From contig NC_092661.1 of assembly GCF_032118995.1 (NCBI RefSeq), positions 16,253,006 to 16,317,005 of the forward strand: a stretch of 64,000 nt of DNA. Reading direction: 5' to 3'. A program made the position numbers and the translations under genes. Positions 12,060 through 23,934 of this stretch are shown piece after piece. The notes below the pieces were generated by a model. It was not told where the DNA came from and searched no databases. It saw only the letters and a list, made by a program, of their open reading frames with translations. Every line of letters begins with the position of its first letter. The first letter of the stretch is position 1. This DNA is from Asterias amurensis (taxonomy: Eukaryota; Echinodermata; Asteroidea; Forcipulatida; Asteriidae).

Positions 12060-12450
12060 TTAAAGGAACACGTTGCTTTGGATCGGTCGAGTTGGTCTTT
12101 AAAAAAACATTTGTAACCGTTTGTTATAAAATGCATATGATTAGAAAGATATTTTAAAAGTAGAATATAATGATCCACACAAGTATCATTCGAAATTGCG
12201 TGGTTTCCTTTTACTTCAGTCGTCGACTTGGTCGGCCATTGATTGGAGTCAAAATTTTTTCTTCCCATAAATGGCCGACCGTGTTAGTTCGCAAAGTAAA
12301 AGGAAATCCACGCAATTTCGAGGCAAATTTGTGTGGATCATTGTATTCTACTATTAAAACATCTTTCTAACCAAATGCATTTTAAAACAAACGGTTATAA
12401 ATGCTTTTCAAGGACCAACTCGACCGATCCAAGGCAACGTGTTCCTTTAA
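12060..12450. mobile_element. Foldback MITE family C, copy 2
   Basis: It starts TTAAAGGAACACGTTGC and ends GCAACGTGTTCCTTTAA, with the same midpoint as the copy at 5855 but more divergence between arms. A family D tail fragment (ATCTGTGGACATTGTGTTTT) follows directly at 12451, so two TTAA-type elements abut. Confidence 0.8.
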
Positions 12451-13576
12451 AATCTGTGGACATTGTGTTTTGTGTTACAAAAAAACCCCAAATACTGGTG
12501 TTCAGTATGTTTAAATGTAATTCTTTCATAGTGCTCATTTATTTATTGTTGCTGAAACTTATAGTGTGCAATCTCAAACACTCAAACCCCCTTTTGATAG
12601 AGAGAGAAAGGTAGAAGGCAAAATTTATATTTGTTTCAAAAACTTTTTCGTAAAAGTCCTTCCAAACTGTTTTGCTTCATTTGAAAATTTGCTTGATTTT
12701 GTAAACTTGTTTAGTGCTTTAATTGTTTTGGGCTAGGGGAAAAATAAATAATTTAAGCTGAAGTAGAAGTGAGTGATATTTTATTTGCCTTTTTTAGAGC
12801 ATAGAAATAGAATTTGCAATCACGAATGCATGAATTTATTGATTAAAATGACATTAACTATGTTCAAAATTAAGAAATTAAGTACCAGATTGTGCCGTGA
12901 ATGCTTAGTTTATGTACTGTGACTTGTTGACCCCAGAATTTACCCTGATTTTGTTTACAAAAAAATTTAGGTTTTTTTTTTTTTTTTGGGGGGGGGGCGG
13001 CTGTTCCCTTATTTTCTTGACCATAGTCTAATGTGATTGAGGATCTTGGATTACAATTAGCATCAATGATAAAAAAGTATTGATAAATTCACAGATGATT
13101 TCTGTTGGTTCTTCATACATGACTGTGAGGAGAATTTCAACAGCATTTATTACAATAATAAATCAATTTAATTTAATGAAGAAGAAGAAGAAAAAAATGC
13201 CTTTGTTTTTGTTTGCACAGAACTTGGGAAAGCACACAGTGCTTATTTTCACACATAAAAGGGTAAAACCAAAAAATAGTATGTTAAATGCACTATATTC
13301 CTTAGCCCAACAACATTTTACCCACTGGCGAATGGAAGCGCCCAGCATCGAGGTCAGCCAGTGACCTCAAAAATAAATTACCACATCAAGTCTACAGGTC
13401 AAATAGTGGTTGTTTTGTTGCAGTTGGGGCACGGTCGATTTTCACTTCACGCTCAACTAGTCTAGCTGTTTGTAGGTGTGGTGTGTGTATCCCGGAAGTT
13501 GAATTGAACTGTAGTAGTCAAGAATTACTAACATTTTGCCTTCATTTCTTCAAAGAGTCACATTTGTAACGCCACC

Positions 13577-16500
13577 ATGGGTATCACAGTGTACGTTTCG
13601 ACGGTTTCATCTAACATGGAGGTAGGTTTAATTCAAGTGCTAGACTAGAGAGACTACAAAAAATAAAACCAATGCAAAGAAGAATGAAGAAGGGCAAAAG
13701 CGCACTGACTCTTGGTTAATGGTGGTTGGTGTTCGGTCTGTTGTTTGTTGTCTTGTCGGGTTGTGTGAACGTGCACATTTTCCATAATGCAGTTGACCCC
13801 AAAATAAAAACATTGTTTCTGGTCGTATTTGAGTTTGCTTGAATCATGTATGATTTTAAAAATACCTCCCCTTACCAGTTTTCACGCTATTAATTATGTC
13901 TTTTTCTTTGAATTGGAAAAAAAAAATGATGCCTTAATCAACCGATGCCCTAATTTAATTATCTTCTTTTGTTAATATGAAGTATGAAAACATATATATT
14001 AAAACTTGATGGACACTGAAATGTTCACACTACACACCGATCTTCGATGACTTCAACTGGCCCCATTTGTTTTGAGTTTTTCCTGTTTTCACGGCATAAA
14101 AGAAAGCATGGTTTCCCGGTGAAGCCATACATGGAAGAAACATCTGCAGTGACTACAAGTGTTCTTTGAGACTCTGTGTATGACTCTATAGCCAGCAGTT
14201 GTCTTCGTTTTATTCAAAATATTTTGTTATGAAATTTTAAAATAACCATGTCCATGGTAATTTGCAAAAAATAACATAAATAATTTAATAAAAAGTGTGA
14301 ATAATCATTGGCTTTCAAATCTGATTTTTATTTATTTTTGTCCCCTTTTTTTTCTTAAAATTTATAATAAAGAGGATAATTAAACAGTGATAATAATCAA
14401 CAAGCTGATGTTTAAATTTTAATAATAATAATATTGATATGAGGGTTAAAAAAAGAAAATCTCAAAAAATATTAGATAAGGATATAAGGCACATGGCTTC
14501 TTTAAGCCTCTGTATTTTTTTTTCCAGAATAGACTGTGCAAGTCTCGCACGTAGCGAAAACGAGAACTTAATTCGAAAAAAAGTATATTTTTGTACAAAA
14601 CCAAATTGTATTGAAATTGTTATTTGTTAAAAAATTCTTAAAGATTATTATTTTTAACGTACTTTTTGTATGATTATTATTTTATTTTGTGTACATAATA
14701 ATTGTTTTGTTTAAATTAACGCAAAAATTATACATTTATCGGGACGAGGATTGCTGTTCGACATCGACCTGGATGATTTTTCTAATAAACCCCGTTTGTG
14801 AATCACGTCCAATTGGTGCGATTATCACATAGGTTCAGCGATAATGGAAACGTCAATTGGGTAATATTCTTAATTGTTTAGAGTAAACCGGAAACTGGAG
14901 GTCAAGCTTTTTTCTTTAGTTTTCTTCGTTAATTTGTTGAACTGATTTTACTTTTCTGTTTTTAATTACTTATTTTTACATTCCGAAGAACATATTCACT
15001 TTTTAGAGTCATAACTTATGTTAAACTAAAATTATTGACAGAACAAAATCTCCCCAACGTAAAACTCCATTAGGTTGGGACCACAATGGTCCCGGAAGTT
15101 CAATTTCTCGCGAGACTTGCACAGTCTATGCTCAGCAAATTAATCAGTCACATGATTTGGTCATCATGAATTGTGAATTGAAATAAGGTTTGATGAAACT
15201 TTTTCGGTGGGCAAATATTTTTATATGGCCTCAACATTATGACATATTTTTGTACCTTGTAGAAATGCCTAAAATACCAAACTTTTTGCATTTACAAGTG
15301 CAAATATCCAGTGGAGCCTTACGTGTTTCTAAGTTTTGGTCCAGGGAGAGGAGACTCTTTGCTTGGCAAATAAAACCACACCATTTTTATCTAGGGACTG
15401 TTTACATCGCGCACAGAGAGGTAACAGATTTGCCACGATTTTAGGGACACCTCGAAAACAGGACCTCCTACGATACATTCGAGGAGCGGAGATGACGGCG
15501 AGTTGATAGCAAGTAATATACTTAGGATCCTCATATATATATGATACCATTCAAATGGTCTAGTCATGTCATATTCATAGTCATAGAGTCCCTCGCTCGT
15601 TAGTCATATGTAGTCATAGTTCTACTTTGGAGTGGAAAAGTTTTGTTATCCTGCCATCACTTTTTCATTTGTTAGGATGTCTGAAATGAAATAATGTCTA
15701 ATTTACTCATAATTATGAGATATTCCTTTTTGTTAATTAAAAATTAGGGGGGCCTACACATTAAAAAGTAGCCCAAAACTTACTCCTAGAACTAGCCCAG
15801 GTTACTCCTAGAACTATTTCGGTTTCACCCGCTATCGTCTCCCGTAAGACGATAGCGGACGAAACCGAAATATTTCTAGGAGTACCCTAAACCCTTAACG
15901 TAACCCTCCTCCCGACGGCCGTCGGGAGGAGGGTTACGTTATCGCAACTACCTAAACCAAAACATTATTTGTAAAGATTTCCGTATCCTGCCACTACTTT
16001 TTCACTAGTTTTTACTAAAACGAAAATCTCATGAAAAAAAATTAAGTAAAATTTATTTCATAATGAATAAAAAAAGTGGTGGCAGGATACATAAATTGTT
16101 TCCAAATATGGGCGGGGCACATTAAGGGGAGAGTTGGATAAGTTGAGGCACTTTTGGGTCAAGTTGTTAGTTGACATTAATGCTAATATCAGCAGGGGAG
16201 GGCCTATGGTAAATATAGTGTCTTGATTGACCAATGCAGCCTGCATAGCAAGATGGGCAACAATACGCTACTCTTAATTTGTATGCATGACGTCGTCATA
16301 ATTCTTGCCCAAAATGAGGCTATGGGCGCAAGTCCCCCATCACTTGCAGTGGCTGCGCCCATCGCCTCGTTTTGGGTTAGCATTCAGGGGTTGCCCTTAA
16401 CTTTTTTTTCAACTGGCCAGCAGGACCAGTTGGCTTGATTTTTCACTGGTCCGCCAGGTTTTTGACTGGTCCGTCAATTTTTTATGCTATTTTTTTTTAA

Positions 16501-19500
16501 ACTAATAGTATTCTGTTGTATACCTGAACTGCTCGATTTTCGATGTCGCTATTTCAAAATTCAACATGATTTGCAACGTCAACTTAACTGCACTGGAAGC
16601 CATACTTTATTTATGTGTACCAAGTTATTGTGTTCGTAAAGGATAATTAATTTGAGAGTATTTTTTCTTTAAAAATGTAATAACAATAGCGTTATTAAAA
16701 TTAATTTAAAAACAGGTCAAATTATTTGTCAGAGCAAAATGATCTTTATTTAGGTATTTTTTTTTTTAGTCCACGGTTTATTGTAAGCACTCATCATAAA
16801 AGTATTCCTAAGTAAGAAGAACTTTTTTATGAAGAAAAAAAAATAGTGTTTTTACTATAAAAACACCCCAAAAAACACTTTAAAACCGACTGTTAAAATA
16901 TCATTAACTTTTTATGTACTGCCTTCAAATCTACTGTGGGGGAGGGTTACGTGCGATCGCTCAAGTTATTTTATCATGTATAAACATTGCCTATTATTGT
17001 AGTTTTAATAAGTATTCATAAACATAATACATCGTACCGAAGTTCCCAAAATCTTCCCACTTTCGTCCAGAAAAACCCCCAACAAAAAGTAGACATCAAA
17101 AAAGTCCATGAAGAAGCATACGAGTTTGACGGTATTTTTTTCAATTATGTGTATGGAATGGTCGGTGCCGGCGTCTGTTTTGTGAACAAAATTTTCATTT
17201 AAAAAACGTTTTTAAAAGCAGCAAAAACAACTGCGCCTTTGTTTAACACATGATTGCATTCTAGAACCCAAGTCTTTCTTGAAATCAACCCGCAAAAAAC
17301 CCCAAACAACCGCGCATTATATGTGACCAATAAAACCATGGATACACTAGATCGCCCACCAATCGCCCGCAAAAAAAAAACAAGCCCCAAATAACAACAA
17401 AATTACCCAAAATCAGGACGGAAGAACTTTACTAAACACAATTAAATACTCCTTTTTGCTCATCCAGAGTATCCTAACTTGGTAATTTTTGTTGAATGAA
17501 GCCTCACCGTCTCGCTCGTTTTTCGTAAACACGCTAGACTCTTATTCCCACACGGAAATCTGCTCCGTTGACCGACCATGCTGCTGACAGAATGTGTTTT
17601 GCTTTGTGGTCTTCTGTCAAGGCGATTGAAGCTAGTTTTGTAAGCTATTGCGTACTTTCACCAATAGAGGGCGTCTATTCCCACGCTATCGAATATTCTG
17701 AAACGCCCTCTAGCGTTCAGTATTTCTTACACTTTCTGCCACACGTGAACTAATACGAAGACTATAAGCCTTTGCGTTGCATGATGGGATTTTGCGCTGT
17801 GTATGCGTGATCGTCGGAAGTTTGCCAGCGTTCAGCGGCACTTCGAGTAATTTTTATTATATTTTATCCAAACCTTGAGTGAATGTTTTTACATTTTATT
17901 CGAGCCTGAAAATAGTTTAAAAATTGTCATAGTTCTGTAGTACCGCTGCCGATATTTTTGACTGGTCAGCCGGACCAGTTGGCAAGGTGTTTCAGCTGGT
18001 CCGCCGCGATTTCTACTGGCATTTGGCCAACGGACCTGCGTTAAGGTCGAACCCTGGCATTGTGACGTACCTCATGCATTCATTTCATTTCAATACATTT
18101 ATTTCAATGTCGCCATAAAGTTACATTTGTGTACATCATTAAAGTTAATATACATGGTAATGAATAAATAATGGCAAACCACAGATGAAGTAAAGACAAT
18201 AACAATTTACACCGAAGTTGAGTAGATAATGACAAACAGGACAACATCTAGGCATAGGGTGAAGCAAGGCTTTTGTTCCCGTACCTAGGGACAGACAAAA
18301 AACGAACAAAACAAACAAATACACCAACAGACTACCACAACACTGACTTACATACAAAACATGTACATGTATGGGTACAAAGACAAACATCATCCGGAAA
18401 ATATATCATAACTTTAACTAAGAATTAAGGACTGCTTTTAATTTTTTTGCAAATTTTGACAAAGTAAGTGCAGATTTAAGTGAATCACTGAGACTATTCC
18501 AATATATAGTACCACGTTGGACAAGACTATTTCTAAATAAAGATGTTCTGTTGAAATGGACATAAAGATTTTTCTTACGAGTACTTCGAGTTCGAGTATC
18601 ATACGAATAAATATTTGAAGTTAAAGCCATTGGACCCTTTTGGTACAGAAAAAAAAAAAAGTTCACAGATTTACAAATAATTTACAGGGTTTACAGAAAG
18701 TAATGGTGAAAGACTTCTCTTGAAATATTAGCCCATGAAATGCTTTACTTTTTGAGAAAACGGTAAAACAATATAAATTCTCGTTAGCGAGAATTACGGA
18801 TTTGTTATAAACACATGTCATGACACGGCGAAACGCGCGAAAACAGGAGTGGGTCTTCCCGTTATTTTCTCCCGACTCCAATGTCCGATTGAGCCTAAAT
18901 TTCCACAGGATTGTTATTTTATATATAAGTTGTGATACACGAAGTGTGGGCCTTGGACAATTATGTTTACCGAAAGGGTCCAATGGCATTAAGGTAAAGA
19001 AAGAGTTAAAACAAGAGGGTAATGCATTATGGTTGTATTTATACATAAACTTACCTAAGTTAAGGCGATAAAGATCATTTAATAAATATTAAGAGAGGCG
19101 TATAGTGTCCAGAGTGAGTGCCTTTAAGGTGTAGTTTTCAAGGCTTATAAGTTATATCCATACAATTAGTGTCATATCTTAAAAATTAGTGTCATATCTT
19201 AAAAATTGTAGTTGATCTGTTGTTACCTCACAAAAAATGGTTGAACTAAATTATACTTCCTCATGTGAAATTGTTTAACACCTACATGTATAATACATTT
19301 GCATCTAGTCTAATTTGCTGTTCTTCTTTGTTCTATTCTGAAATCTATTTTGTAGATCAAAAAGCACCAGCAGAGGATTACAATGATTTTATCCAGCAAA
19401 AAATTTGAGTTTGAAGAAGTTGACATCGCTTCGAGCGAAGATGACAAAAAAAGGATGAGAGAGATTTGTGGGGATGAAAAAGCCCTGCCCCCCCAGATCA

Positions 19501-22155
19501 CCAACGGTGACCAATATTGTGGAGTGAGTTATTTGACTTTTATTTTTTACTTTTTGTGTGTGTGCATGTTTGCCCCTAGTTGCGATAACGTAACCCTCCT
19601 GCCGACGGCAGAGCCGGAGGGTTACGAGTCACTCCCGTTCGATGCAGGGCGAAATGGTCAAACACGTACAATTTCGACAGCTAGTCAACAGATTTGCTCA
19701 ATTTTTACCCCTTTCGAAAATCATGACATAAATTCTATGAACACGACCTTAATCCTCAATATCTAATGAATAACATTCAAAACACCATGGAGAAAGTATT
19801 TTGAAATAAAGTACAAAAACTTACCAGATCCCGGAGCGAAACAGTCACAAATTTCCCAGGTTCTATTTTGAACCTGTCGCTTCGCCATTTTGTGACTTCC
19901 CAATGTTCATTGCTGTTGGACTAAACCATTCTGTAAAAGTTATAAGGTGTTATAAGGCAGCGCGACAGTGCATGTGCGCTGTCCGTTTACTATGCCCGCT
20001 GTTCACTCACTTAAAGCACTGCCGCACTGCAGCACCCCTTGTAACACCCCTTTTACAGAATGGTTTAGTCAAACTCGGCTGCGGCTCGGTCGGCAGGTAG
20101 TCAATTCAATTGGCTGGTACCTGCGGTTGGGTTCAGCGCTTGGGGTCAGCGCATGGTAACCAGCGACAGGTTCAAAAATAGAACCTGGGAAATTTGTGAC
20201 TGTTTCACTCCCGGAATCTGGTATGTTTTTGTCCTTTTTTTCAAAATATTTTCTCAATTGTGTTTTTGAATGTTATTCATTAGACATTGAGGATTAAGTT
20301 TGTGTTCATAGAATTTGTGTCATTATTTTTTCAAGTGGTAAAAAATGAGCAAATCAGTTGACTAAAATATTTCGCCCTGCATCGAATGGGAGTGACTCGT
20401 AACCCTCCGGCTACGCCGTCGGCAGGAGGGTTAGGTTATCGCAACTAGTTTGCCCCGTAAAAGGCTAAAAGCCAATCTTAGTTTGGGGATACAAGAAGAC
20501 AAATTATTTAATGTGAAAAGAACTCAAGGGAGACAAAGGTAGGAATGGACCCTTCCCATGAAATATGCTAATCACATTCACGCATGCGTACAGACCCTGT
20601 TGGTTGGCAAACGCCATAGAGTTGTGCACTAAGCAGACGCGCAAACGCGTCTGCGTCACGCACCCATTAGCCGTGTACAAAACAGCGCGATGTTCTCTCA
20701 TTTTGCCAACCAAAACGTTAGTGCCCACGCGCTACGTGCAATTTACATATTTCATGGGAAGGGTCTATTGATATTCCTCTTAAAACAGTCTAGTTTGTAG
20801 GACGGAGGGAAACATGCAGCAGGCAGGGGGTTCCAAAGAGATGTAGTATGTGGAATAAAGATGTTGGTAACCGGATTGCGACCAATCGATTGCCACATTG
20901 GCCAAGTTTAATAAAGCTAAGAGCTTAAAGCCATTGGACACTTTCGGTAAACAGTATTGTTCAAAGGCCCACACTTCGTGTATCACAACTTATATATAAA
21001 ATAACAAACCTGTGAAAATTTAGGCTCAATCGGACATTGGAGTCGGGAGAAAATAACGGGAAAACCCACTCTTGTTTCCGCACGTTTCGCCGTGTCATGA
21101 CATGTGTTTAAAATAAATCCGTAATTCTCGCTATCGAGAATTGATAATTGTTTTAATGTTTTCTCAAAAAGTAAAGCATTTCATGGAATAATATTTCAAG
21201 AGAAGTCTTTCACCATTACCTTGTGTAAAGTTATTTATAAATCTGTGAACTTTTATTTTTTTTTCTGTTCCGAAAGTGTACACGTATAATGGCTTTAAAA
21301 AGAAAACTGCTTAGCAAAGAAAATTGTAGTTTTGCAGAAGTTGGTTACTCGCACAAACCCATCTTGGGTTAATAGGTTTAATCCTATATCGAGTTAGGAT
21401 GAGTAACTTGTCCTAACTTGGACTGGGTTCAATGCGTCCTACGCCTTTGGATGTACGGAAATTAACTCGTCCTAAGTCCTAAGATTAATCCTAGATTAGG
21501 AAGAGCTTGGTGAAATCGATGGCTGGGCGCAATCAAAGGCAGATTGTATTACCAATAAATAACTGTGTTTGGGGCACAATTCTTGTTCTACTGGTCTGAA
21601 CAACTGAACAGACGTTCACTGCAGCCGATTTCACGAAACCCTAGGATTAGTCTTATTTCGAGTTAGGACGACGAACCCGTTTTAACTTAGGATGGGTTCA
21701 ATGTGTCCTAACGTCTTCGGATACGGAACTGAACTCATCCTACATGTAAGTCCATCCTAAGTTAGGAAGAGTTTGGTGAAATCGACGGCTGGACCCACAC
21801 ACTAAAGATTGAAGCATTCTGAAAATTTACACATGTGGAGATTACATGATATTCAAAATCAAAGGATCAGGTTTTTGCGCACACAGTAGGATTTTTTGTG
21901 TGCACATTATATGGGTCCATAATAGTCTAAATCTGCCATTCCACACAAAATGTCAACCTCTGAGATTACCCACCCAGAAATCACTTCTATGAAAGAGTGA
22001 TGTTTGCAGAATTGATCCACACATTTTGTAGTTAAACTTGTTTATAATCTTTGTACTTATGAAACCCTTTGTTATTGTTTTTGTTGCAGGACTTCGCAAA
22101 GTTTGAAGAAGCCGTGGAGGAAGAAACCCTGGAAGAGTTTTTGAAGCTTAAGTAA
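13577..22155 (+). CDS. SH3BGRL: SH3BGRL-like protein, downstream tandem copy (3 exons)
   Basis: The coding exons are 13577-13621, 19356-19523 and 22090-22155, giving 92 residues. Exon lengths (45 and 168 nt, then 66) and all intron phases match the copy at 8383. The protein opens MGITVYVSTVSSNME, continues IKKHQQRITMIL (close to the vertebrate IKKKQQ helix), has FEEVDIA (34-40) and ALPPQI, and ends LEEFLKLK. There is no CXXC motif, as in the family. The start lies in a strong context (GCCACCATGG). Intron 1 (about 5.7 kb) and intron 2 (about 2.6 kb) are filled with transposons, which explains the size difference from its neighbour. One of them, at 19577, begins only 53 bp past the exon 2 donor. 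Protein divergence between the copies is large, so the duplication is not recent. Confidence 0.9.
14532..15126. mobile_element. Tc1/mariner-like non-autonomous element
   Basis: The element is 595 bp and has perfect 17-bp inverted ends, GACTGTGCAAGTCTCGC at 14532 and its complement ending at 15126. A TA dinucleotide flanks both sides (14530-14531 and 15127-15128). TA targets are the rule for the IS630/Tc1/mariner superfamily. No transposase frame is present. Confidence 0.65.
15785..15886. repeat. Imperfect hairpin
   Basis: TACTCCTAGAACTATTTCGG with CGCTATCGTCT on one side faces AGACGATAGCG and CCGAAATATTTCTAGGAGTA on the other. A preceding TTACTCCTAGAACTA partly duplicates the left arm. Confidence 0.7.
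15895..15950. mobile_element. 56-bp palindromic derivative of family F
   Basis: The two halves meet at CGACGGCCGTCG and extend outward through GGAGGAGGGTTACGTTA, the terminal sequence of the element at 19577. The right end GCAACTA is intact and the left end is a few bases short. CCTAAACC flanks both sides (15886-15893 and 15951-15958), a likely target duplication. Confidence 0.65.
15974..16104 (+). mobile_element. Hairpin MITE family E, divergent copy 3
   Basis: The same architecture as other E copies, but the conserved arm reads CCGTATCCTGCCACTAC and its partner GTGGTGGCAGGATAC. The arms changed together so that the stem stays paired, marking a separate subfamily. Confidence 0.65.
16385..18056. 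mobile_element. hAT-like non-autonomous element, about 1.67 kb
   Basis: The left end CAGGGGTTGCCCTTAAC and the right end GTTAAGGTCGAACCCTG are inverted repeats. Inside them, subterminal CTGGTCCG/CGGACCAG motifs recur at both ends (about 16415-16475 and 17955-18010). GCATT flanks both sides (16380-16384 and 18057-18061), a 5-bp duplication of the kind I recall for the hAT5 group. No transposase frame survives. The interior includes a C-run-bearing AT-rich section and no gene. Confidence 0.65.
18065..18620 (-). mobile_element. LINE 3' end, minus strand, truncated
   Basis: Read on the minus strand, the open segment ending at 18418 contains the C-terminal ORF2 pattern NLYVHFNRTSLFRNSLVQRG then YWNSLSDSLKSALTLSKFAK. 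An AT-rich 3' region follows toward 18065 with TTTCATTTCATTTC at the edge. The 5' part is missing; family A begins exactly where the LINE stops. Confidence 0.65.
18621..18992 (-). mobile_element. MITE family A, full copy, inverted orientation
   Basis: This copy begins TTAAAGCCATTGGACCC and ends GGGTCCAATGGCATTAAGG. An A-run follows the left terminus. Relative to the copy at 20925 it is reversed (AGTTCACAGATTTAC near the left end). Confidence 0.75.
19577..20447. mobile_element. Family F: Mutator-like element with long inverted arms
   Basis: The element is 871 bp and begins TAGTTGCGATAACGTAACC; the right end is its complement with one change. The arms are about 300 bp each (19577-19890 and 20160-20447). 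A perfect 9-bp duplication, GTTTGCCCC, lies at 19568-19576 and 20448-20456. Nine-base duplications with long arms are typical of the Mutator (MULE) superfamily. A second inverted pair sits in the loop (ACTAAACCATTCTGTAAAAG near 19919, inverted near 20050), so the element may contain an older nested element. No transposase frame is present. Confidence 0.75.
20549..20767. mobile_element. Foldback element L
   Basis: ACCCTTCCCATGAAATATG on the left faces CATATTTCATGGGAAGGGT on the right. The inner arms pair further at TTGGTTGGCAAA and TTTTGCCAACCAA, and the centre reads GACGCGCAAACGCGTC. The element is palindromic over about 219 bp. Confidence 0.7.
20925..21299 (+). mobile_element. MITE family A, full copy
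   Basis: This is the best copy of the family, about 375 bp. It begins TTAAAGCCATTGGACACTTT and ends AAGTGTACACGTATAATGGC then TTTAA. An internal short palindrome (ATTCTCGCTATCGAGAAT) lies in the middle. No coding capacity. Confidence 0.8.
21360..21530. mobile_element. Foldback MITE family J, copy 1
   Basis: TAATCCTATATCGAGTTAGG on the left faces CCTAAGATTAATCCTAGATT on the right around a GGGTTCAATGCGTCC centre. It ends near TGGTGAAATCGATGGCTGGG. Confidence 0.6.
21622..21795. mobile_element. Foldback MITE family J, copy 2
   Basis: Same layout as the copy 90 bp upstream; the outer arms are better kept here, AGCCGATTTCACGAAACCCT against TTTGGTGAAATCGACGGCT. Confidence 0.65.
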
Positions 22156-23037
22156 TTCTCATATTTTCCCTCAGCATAAAAAAATACAACTTTCTTTTTC
22201 ATTTCATTCCTTAAGCAACACATTCCGCATGTCATAAAGGTCGATGCAAGTCTTCTTTAAACGGGCCTGGATTTACACGAAGGCCACAGAGACCGCGACC
22301 TCATTTTCCCTGGCTTCCTTTGCCCCTCGTCTTGGCTGGCATTGGTGCCACTCCATAAGTGTCCCAAAGACTTTCAGATTTTCCAGTGAGAGTGTCCTTA
22401 GCAAAATGAAAAGTGGCCTTTTCCTCTCAAAGATGAAAGTTTCAGCAAAATAAGATGAAACTGTTGTGATGCAAGGAAGTTGGCCTTTAAAAAGCGCCCT
22501 CATGCGGTTAAAAAAAAGAAGGTCAGTTACGTGTAGCTCTAATACAGTGGCATTGTGTATCATCATATATCAGGGGCCTAATTTATAGCGTTACTTAACA
22601 ATAGGCAACTGTTCCTGCTAACCTTAACGGAAAAAATTGTGTATGCATGTTTCCTAGGTTAGTAAGACAATTGGCAGCCAGCTTGCGCGTTCGCCATGGA
22701 TTTGTCTTTCATTACAGTAAAGCACCAGAAGAATAGCATACCTATAGCACAAAAACTAGCTAGTAATTAAGTAGCTCTTTGAAATTGGGAACTTCCCCTC
22801 CCTGGTAATTGCTGTATATGTTTTTTTAAAAGTTGTATATTATGCTGAAGGTATCCTTACGTTTTGTATTAGGTGCTTGGTTTTTTTTCTTTTTTCTTTT
22901 TAATTGTCAAATTTGTAGTGTTTTGTCTCATATTTCGTACTTATTCTTTTGGGGTAAAATATACATTTTCTACAACTTACTGTTAGTATCGAGTTTACCG
23001 AAACTTAGTTTTCTAATTAAAACTGCTTCATTCCTTA
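22156..23037. other. 3' region of the downstream SH3BGRL-like gene
   Basis: Likely 3' untranslated and flanking DNA. A family G-type fragment occupies about 22565-22800. T-rich tracts are present near 22880. A possible AATAAA signal occurs later, at 23673-23678. Confidence 0.4.
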
Positions 23038-23219
23038 AGCTTGGTTCATACTTCCTGCGATTGGATTGCGAAGCGAATATTGACTTCACAAATTTGTAAT
23101 GAATAATTCGCAGCAATTCAACTCTGCTCAACTCACCTGTGAAGATCGCTGCGAAAGGAGGGTTGTGACGTCAAATTCGCTACTTCGCATTCGCATGAAG
23201 TATGAACCGGGCTTTACTC
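23038..23219. mobile_element. Foldback MITE family H, copy 1
   Basis: CTTGGTTCATACTTCCTGCG on the left faces GCATGAAGTATGAACCGGGC on the right. The inner pair is TGACTTCACAAATT and its partner near GTGACGTCAAATTCGC. A 156-codon frame running through the right arm and beyond is not a gene. Confidence 0.65.
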
Positions 23220-23934
23220 TTATCATTACAAATTTTGTAACATATTTACTCGACCGTCCCGGATCCTCACATAATCATCTCATTGTGCTGCATGATTTTG
23301 ATGGGATTTGGTCCAGAGCTCCTACCCCACCCACTCTTAGCGCGAGGTCAGGCAAACTTGTAGCTGTGGTTCTTACAACCAACGTCCGAAAGTTTTGGTA
23401 TATTTCTATGTATTTATCTGACATTGAAAGGCAAGGTTTTGACTATGATTTGTCTTCAAACAAATACCGCCGTAACGATTTGTATTGTGATGTCACATTT
23501 TGCTTAGCAATAGTTACACATCCCAAGATCAGGCTTAGCTCTTTGGGAAATCAAGTCCAGGAAGCTTAAAGATTCCTCTACTACTTCAAATAAAAAACAG
23601 CTGATGAAGTAGAACAAAAGTAGGTTCACTTTACTATGAACACCTTTATTCGTAATTATCTTGAAATTGTTTAATAAAGTTTGAATGCTTTTACCGATCA
23701 TAAAGATTACAACCTTTAATTATTAATTTCATATATGGTGATTAAACCAATGAAATCTCAAAATTAACAGCTTGTTTGTGTTATTTACAGTTAAACTCAC
23801 AGTATATTTCACTCAAGAAATACAATACGAGTGATATCAAGTAATGTTTGCAGGTAAATTGACTTGCTCAGTCACAACCGACTGTGTAAGTTTGAAATCT
23901 TTGGGGTTGAACAAACGCAAATTGACTACAGCCC

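Noticed and set aside
23099-23569. 156-codon frame on plus
   Set aside because: It starts inside a family H hairpin arm; codon use and composition look random and there is no family resemblance.
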